A stretch of 21,269 nucleotides of DNA from Ectocarpus siliculosus (taxonomy: Eukaryota; Sar; Phaeophyceae; Ectocarpales; Ectocarpaceae), in NCBI GenBank assembly GCA_000310025.1, contig FN648436.1, forward strand, positions 30,299 to 51,567, in the 5' to 3' direction. Below are positions 16,801 through 21,269 of this stretch, piece by piece. The position numbers and the translations under genes were made by a program. The notes beneath the pieces are model-generated. The model was not told the DNA's origin. It searched no databases and saw nothing but the letters and a program-made list of their open reading frames with translations. Position 1 is the stretch's first letter. Each line of letters opens with the position of its first letter.

Positions 16801-19800
16801 AAGAACTGCTGGATTCTTATTTTGAGTCGATTTACGTTACCACAGCGGCCGAAGGGGATGGGTTGAAGTCTTTTCAGTGAATGGCGGAAAAACCTGCTGA
16901 ATTGTACTGGGCTCTTTTAGTCTATTGATGTACAGCAGTACATACCATAGGTGACGAAGATGCACCATCACAACAGCCCCTTTGGACCGATTTTTCATGG
17001 CTCGATTAATAACTCCACACCAGGAAGAGTGGTTGCGGTGCCGAAAATATCGGCGTTACAACCGTCTCGTCGAGAGCTTTCCGAAAACGTGTCGTTTGGT
17101 GTTGGCATCTTCTTCGCCGTGGAGACACCGAGCTTTGAGAATCGGTCCAGGGGGTGTGATATCTTACGTCATGATACCTACGGTAGCTGGGTTACTTCTT
17201 CTTCCGTGCTCTCGTGACGTTTCAGCCTTTGAACTGGTGTTTTGCTGCCACGCTGATGTGTGGCTTCGTTTCTTGTGCCGCATTGCCGCAAAGTCAGGGC
17301 CATGCCCTCTGCTCTCGTCAGGCTGGCCCGTGCGCTACCGGTGCTATGATGCTCTTGTCGTGGGGGAGAGGGTCGATCTGACGGTGCCCCCCTCCGCAAA
17401 GGGGATATCTGGAGATTGGGGGTGACGCGGAACATGCGCTCCTCCGCCATAGCCCCGTATCGAAAACACTCAACACTTACGAAGTGTGCCTCCGCCACAT
17501 CATCATCGCACTCGCACACACCCCATACAGCACCCACCATGCGCTAATTTTAGAAGTTACGCCCCCACGACAACCACAGCACCCCCCCCCCCCCAAAAAA
17601 AAAAAAAAGAATGAAAAAAAAAAAAACCATTGTGTACCCTGGTTTCCAGGACTTACGCCTCCTCGTTCCGAGATTTCACATCTTCCAACCCGGCCCTCCC
17701 GGCCGCCGGGGAGCACGGGACGGGGGTGAGGGGGCGCCTTTACATCCGCCGGGGGGTTGTTGTGGAGGAGGATTACAACGGGGAAACGGAGGATGAGTTG
17801 GGCAGCAGCTTCAGTTCTTGGTCGCGCCGGGGCTGGAGAAGGCTCACAGCCAAGGGGGGGGGGGGGGGGGGGGGGGGGGGTACTCAGAGTCGTGCAAGCC
17901 GTAGTCGTGAGACCATTGACCTCGCATCCCTACAAAGCCGGGACGGAGCACGCCGGGTTCTCACCGGGCCAGGCTCTCGATGGCCGGTGGGGGGGGGGGT
18001 ATTCATAGCCGTGTTTGCCGTAGTCGTTAGACCATTGACCTTGCATCCCTACAAAGCCTGGACGGAGCACACCAGGGGAGACGGGTACTCATATATTGAA
18101 TTCGTTCGTTCTTGGACCATCGACCACGGGTAATCGAGAGTAAATACGGAGCGTTGGTCCCTCAGGACGGATCGCCGGGAGCCAGCTGTTCCCTCCTACT
18201 TGGCTTCTCCTACTTGGCCAAAGGTGGCTCAAACACGTTTTCCCTTTCCTATCTATCCGATCTGTATCACTCCCGCGGGGAGGGATGGGGGAGGGGGGGG
18301 GGGGGGGGTCTCCAGGAAGTTGCAAAATTTGGAGACAAGCTGTGTTGTGGTGGATGTGAGTTTTTTTCTTGTTCTCGTATTTGTCAGAGGCGTGCAGTGC
18401 AATACCTTGTCTCAAGAAATTACCCGACGCACGGGCAATGAATACCCCCATGTTTTCTGCGCAGTCACGCCGCATTCCCGGTGAAACCCGCCAGAGTTGT
18501 GGTTGATCCGACGTGCACGTTGGACGGTTATAACAAGCTGCTACTGAATCAAACGGTTAGCATGTTGCCAATATTTCACACGCGCATCAACCCGCACGTC
18601 GTATGCGCATCGCACCATTACAAGCCAGCTTGGGTGAGCTTGTTGGACCACGCTGCTGGAGTTTTTTCCAACTTTCCAAACACAAGAGCCGGGATGTCCT
18701 TGACGCTGCTGGCATATTTTTTGGTGTGCGCGCCCTCTCGCCGCCATTTCATCAACACGCACACACCCTCTCGTCAACCCCCCCCTCCCCTCCTCTTGAT
18801 ATGTCCAGCAATCAAAGGGTGTGTGTGGGCCATGTTAACCACCCCGGGGGTACCTCAATTGTATATTTTTTCCACTTGTTTTAACAAACGCCGACTATAC
18901 ACTTGGGTTTTGGGCAGGCAAAGGAGGCAGTGTTGGGTCTCGGGGATCGAGGAGGCTGACGGGGCGGGGGTCGGTTGGGTTCGCTCTTGCGCCCCTGGAT
19001 GAGGTGGAGAGCATGAGGGTGGAAGTGGTGAGTGCTGTGGTGTGTCGCCTGGTTTTTTATTGCCACAAACAATGCCATCTATCTACGGGTTCTCCGGTGT
19101 TTGTTTGGTGTAATGCTGTCCATGGAGTATATATAACAGTTTTTGCGTTTTTGTGTGGCGGTTTGTCGGTGGAGTTTATACAGCAGTGAGAAACTTAGGC
19201 AGTATGTGGTTGGTGGTCGATGCAGCAGAACGACTGGTGGAGTATGTAAGAATCACAAGAGTGCACGAGAGAACACCAAGCGAGGCGCACGTGATTGGGC
19301 ACATATGAATGGCAAGAACGTGTAGAGGTGCACGAGAAAACACCGCCCAACGCACGTGTGTGCCCCGGCCTAACCTGCCAGGTGACCCTAACCCTAACCC
19401 TAACCCTAACCCTAACCCTAACCTGCCAGGTAACCCTAACCCTGCCAGGTAACCCTAACCCTGCCAGGTAACCCTAACCCTAACCCCAACCCTAACCCTA
19501 ACCCTGCCAGGTGATCCACGGGGAGTCCTTCATCGTTACCGCGGGACCCAACGACAGCGTGCGGTGGCTGCAGCAGGAGGCGTCTGCTCTCTTCTCGAAG
19601 GAACACAACTTCCGCACCCACGTCGTTCAGGTGTTTTGTTTATTTGTTTGCCCACCAGTGCCGTTTTTGAGCATCCCCTCACTCTGCTGTTGTGTCGGCG
19701 TGTTTGTTGCTGTTGCGAGGATCCGTTACGCTCTGCTGTTTCTACTACCGTTTTGGTGCCCGTGTTTCTCGCCGTTTCGGTGCCCGTTTTTTAGCTTGGC

Positions 19801-20780
19801 ACCCTTATGCACCACCTTCTCGAGTTCTGGGAAGGAAATGAGCGATTTCTAGGAAGGGAGTGATACACCAGGGGGATGATTGTCACACGGGCATATTTGC
19901 TGTTGCTCCGAGAATAATTATGAAGTTTTTGCTGTAACAGCAGTAGGCCATTCATCATCACCAGTCGCCCGTTTCATCGTACGGTCTGAGACTGAAATCC
20001 TTGCCCCCCCCCTCCCCCCCCCCGATCTTTGCCCCCCACAGGTGGTGGAAACCTACCCTCGAGATATTTTCCAGGCGAATGCCGATGCCCTCGGAGGGGG
20101 CGACGAGGGGGGGGACGCTTCTCTCCATCCCCTTAACCCGGAAAGCCTTGTCAGAAAAGCGATATCGACGAAGGACAGGACACTATTTCACCCCGCGCCC
20201 ATGGAGGATGGTGTCTCTGAAGTTGCGGACGCTAAGATTTGGGCCAGGGTGCAGGCCACGGTGAGGGATGTGTTTGGAGGGTTGGGTGTGAGGAAGTGTG
20301 GTTGGCGTTTTTGGATTGGTTTGGGTTGTCGCAGGCGTAACATGGGCACTTTGGACCGCCCTCGAAAGGTGCCCTGCTATGGTGGCTGTCGTTGTTGCTG
20401 CTGCTATCGGTGTTGTATTGTACTGCTGCTGTTGCCGCTGTCGCTTTTGTTGTTGTTGCTGCTGCTGCTGCTGCTGTTCAACTGCTGCTGTGCTGCGACG
20501 ACTATCAGCAGTCCCGTTGGTGTCCACGAACGGACACATTTTGCTCGCCCAAATGGTGACCCTAAACCACACAACCTGCCCTCCGCTAACGTTGACGTTG
20601 ACGTGCATCTCCCTCTTTCGTGCACCCGAGTCTCGGTCTTTGTGTGTCTGCCTACGCCTACTATTTCACCGTTCGCCTACCCCTGCTCCATCGTCGCAGG
20701 TCACGGTGCCCCCGGGACCCTTGGGCGTCGTCCTTGATGGAGAGGTCGGCGATCGGCCGGTTGTCCTCGAGATACCGGGG
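13865..20780 (+). CDS. DysF domain and PDZ-like domain protein, 5' part, 7 exons, continues beyond window
   Basis: Exons: 13865-13963, 16500-16672, 17650-17879, 18918-19027, 19511-19630, 20042-20260, 20700-20780, giving 344 residues in frame. After ten Ala, residues 18-33 read EQVVELFQNQRYRKFK. Exon 2 continues GWSSRYLLKSDPGRYSD and ends GDTGWELDKSYTRCDDEG. The split codon gives W91, and exon 3 continues TYASSF and later SSWSRRGWRRL. Together this is a DysF domain: the N-terminal ENQR and GWSS-LL-DP pattern, then the C-terminal DEDGW-YA-F and RRRRW-R pattern, with an insert of about 50 residues. DysF domains occur in dysferlin, TECPR1 and yeast Pex30-type peroxins, usually linked to membrane contact or repair. 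Residues about 200-235 (VEVVIHGESFIVTAGPNDSVRWLQQEA) could be a ubiquitin-like fold. Residues about 316-344 (VTVPPGPLGVVLD...PVVLEIPG) look like the start of a PDZ domain, with PLGV as carboxylate-binding loop. No membrane segment is visible. The exon 3 donor lies at the end of a 27-G run and the link from exon 3 to exon 4 is the weakest part of the model. Confidence 0.72.
14707..14783 (+). pseudogene. tRNA-like sequence, A and B boxes present, stems broken
   Basis: TGGTCTAGTTGG (14714-14725) fits the tRNA A box and GGTTCGAATCC (14763-14773) fits the B box, 49 bp apart. The T stem keeps only three pairs next to the loop, and the acceptor stem only three of seven. It is followed by a short T-run (CTTTTCTT). 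It is best read as a tRNA pseudogene or the head of a tRNA-derived SINE in intron 1 of the DysF gene. Confidence 0.55.
14818..14850 (+). pseudogene. 5' half of a second tRNA-like module
   Basis: TGGCCTAGTGGATAGCGC (14826-14843) resembles the D-arm half of a eukaryotic tRNA(Arg), including an A box. No B box follows in the next 80 bp. It lies about 110 bp after the first tRNA-like module, supporting a composite SINE-like origin. Confidence 0.4.
16096..16372. repeat. Duplicated GGCGGTTGCCCGATATAAGG-type blocks
   Basis: TAGGCGGTTGCCCGACGTAAGG (16105) recurs as AAGGCGGTTGCCCGATATAAGG (16299). The block with CCGGTATCAAAAGCGGCC and CAGCTACACCACCACA (16194-16232) recurs as CCGGTATATCAAGCAGTC and CAGCTACCCCACCACA (16330-16367). 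A related CCCGATGTAAGGCGG sits in DDX41 intron 11 (near 10365), so the family is dispersed. Confidence 0.65.
16751..16922. repeat. 90-bp tandem duplication in DysF gene intron 2
   Basis: Copies begin with CACAGCAGTCGCGGGGGATA (16751) and CACAGCGGCCGAAGGGGATG (16841). They share GGTTGAAG, TTTTCAGTGAA, GGGGAAAA and ACCTGCTG-like segments through to about 16833 and 16922. They lie just after exon 2. Confidence 0.75.
17582..17626. repeat. C-run followed by A-runs before exon 3 of the DysF gene
   Basis: About 13 C are followed by about 14 A, then GAATG and another A-run. The tract ends about 24 bp before the exon 3 acceptor TTTCCAG, so it lies where the branch point and pyrimidine tract are expected. 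Length may be unreliable in the assembly. Confidence 0.8.
17854..18130. repeat. 27-G run and tandem array of G-run-headed units
   Basis: Units begin TACTCAGAG (17881), TATTCATAG (18000) and TACTCATAT (18086), each preceded by a G-run (27, 11 and 3 G). The first two share GCCGTAGTCGT, AGACCATTGACCT and GCATCCCTACAAAGCC over about 85 bp. The third keeps only the first part, including GGACCATCGACC. The frame of exon 3 stays open through the whole array to 18133. Confidence 0.8.
19375..19512. repeat. Interstitial telomere-type array ending at a splice acceptor
   Basis: Twelve exact CCCTAA hexamers and one CCCCAA variant are interrupted by CTGCCAGGT at 19375, 19423, 19442, 19461 and 19504. The last copy spans the intron 4/exon 5 border of the DysF gene (CTGCCAG|GT). 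The four upstream copies each present a CAG|GT acceptor-like border. Confidence 0.9.
20004..20023. repeat. C-run in intron 5 of the DysF gene
   Basis: Two C-runs separated by CT lie about 20 bp before the exon 6 acceptor CCCCCCACAG and may serve as its pyrimidine tract. Confidence 0.7.
20390..20495. repeat. GTT/GCT trinucleotide tract in intron 6 of the DysF gene
   Basis: Interrupted GTTGCTGCTGC and TTGTTGTTGCTGCTG runs are present. On the minus strand they give a spurious Gln/Asn-rich open frame. Confidence 0.8.
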
Positions 20781-20870
20781 GTACGTTGCTGCTAAAAGTT
20801 AAAGTTTCCCTGATGTAGTGGCCTACATGCCTGTCCAGTCGGGGGAACACATGTATGTACTCTGGGAACA

Positions 20871-21101
20871 CTTCATTCAGTGAAAACCCTTTGTGGATGG
20901 GAACCCCTCCACTATCTGAACTCCTCTTTTGCAGTGGAAATCCCTCTAAGTGTGGAACACATGCAAACCCCTGTTTCATTGGAAAATCCCTGTAATACAT
21001 GTTAACCCCTCTTTCATTGGAGACCCCTTGTGGGTGGGAAGGCATCTACTGTTGGGGCTCTTCGTTCAGTATAAACACCTTTCTGGGTGGATCCCCCTCT
21101 C
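20871..21101. repeat. Degenerate tandem array, units of about 35-60 bp
   Basis: Five units begin near 20871, 20928, 20974, 21012 and 21060 with TTCATT(C/G)AGTG- or TTTCATTGGA-like heads. A CCCT core and a GTGGGTGGGAACCCCTCT-like tail follow. The best pair, at 20974 and 21012, is spaced 38 bp. The array lies after the exon 7 donor (GGG|GTACGT), so it is probably in intron 7. Confidence 0.6.
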
Positions 21102-21218
21102 TGGACGTGAAAAGTGCTCTCTAGCAAAAGAACCCCTTCCGAGTTGTAGCAGCCAAGTTGACGAGTCCCCTCATGAGAGGTAGCATGCATGCTGCTTTAC
21201 CATGCAACGCGCCGCCGA

Positions 21219-21241
21219 ACCCCCCCCCCCCCCACCCCCCC
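21219..21241. repeat. C-run near the right edge
   Basis: About 14 C, one A and about 7 C are followed by CTGGG and pyrimidine-rich sequence. It could precede the next acceptor of the DysF gene, but no exon is visible before the window ends. Confidence 0.7.
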
Positions 21242-21269
21242 TGGGTTTCTTTCATACCTTCGGGCACCC

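Larger units (their letters stand above)
14243..16940. repeat. Cluster of TACTGCTGT / ACAGCAGTA nonamers
   Basis: Copies are at 14244, 14615 (inverse), 14622, 14922, 15078, 15114 and 16932 (inverse); others in the window are at 10237, 12799, 13024 and 19937. At 14615-14630 two copies overlap to form the perfect palindrome ACAGCAGTACTGCTGT. GTACTGCTGTAGTGC is shared exactly by 14243 and 14921. Confidence 0.7.

Noticed and set aside
16982-17425. 147-codon plus-strand open frame in DysF intron 2
   Set aside because: The conserved DDEGW|TYASSF join skips it exactly, and it has no recognisable domain.
18316-18355. Candidate 40-bp exon (CCAG|GAAGTTGC ... GGTGGAT|GTGAGT) between DysF exons 3 and 4
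   Set aside because: Its borders are good, but its length breaks the phase match between the exon 3 donor at 17880 and exon 4. It would fit only if the G-run length were wrong. Kept as an alternative, not called.
20183-20608. Minus-strand Gln/Asn-rich open frame
   Set aside because: It is produced by the GTT/GCT repeat tract inside an intron.

Overview
The window is nuclear DNA from an intron-rich photosynthetic eukaryote. It is probably a stramenopile, and a brown alga of the Ectocarpus type fits best. The evidence is: mid-to-high GC content, short exons split by introns of roughly 200-2500 bp with GT-AG (once GC-AG) borders, many microsatellites and homopolymer tracts, CCCTAA telomere-type repeats, and a plastid-targeting presequence with an ASAF motif of the heterokont kind. 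The organism call is inference. Three protein genes were assembled by hand from homology, splice sites and exact phase matching.

Left part (1-2803, minus strand): the 5' part of a gene for a plastid-targeted, J-like domain protein resembling the CPP1/DUF3353 family. Three coding exons are visible and the rest lies beyond the left edge. Its introns hold a 146-bp MITE-like element with 30-bp terminal inverted repeats and a perfect 10-bp-arm hairpin.

Centre (3235-11659, plus strand): a complete 14-exon, 660-codon gene for the DEAD-box helicase DDX41 (Abstrakt), from the acidic/basic N-terminus to the C-terminal CCHC zinc knuckle. It starts 431 bp from the J-like gene in divergent orientation, so the two probably share a promoter region. 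Two features stand out: helicase motif II reads DEGD instead of DEAD, and intron 12 has a GC donor. Introns carry minisatellites and decayed copies of an intron/exon border. A GCT/CTG-rich tract follows the stop codon, then about 2 kb with no gene I can support.

Right part (13865 to beyond the right edge, plus strand): the 5' part of a gene whose first three exons join into a DysF (dysferlin/peroxin) domain and whose seventh exon begins a PDZ-like domain (PGPLG loop). Between them is a stretch that may be ubiquitin-like. This domain pairing is the most unusual protein-level observation. The gene is full of repeats: tRNA-like modules, a strongly over-represented nonamer (TACTGCTGT/ACAGCAGTA), several duplicated blocks, a 27-G run that overlaps the likely splice donor of exon 3, and an interstitial telomeric array ending exactly at the acceptor of exon 5. 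In that array CTGCCAGGT units recur as copies of the real splice junction.

No CRISPR array, rRNA, intact tRNA, viral gene or prokaryotic operon was seen. The genes look like unrelated housekeeping or organelle genes and not a single pathway. What is new is mainly in intron structure and evolution.
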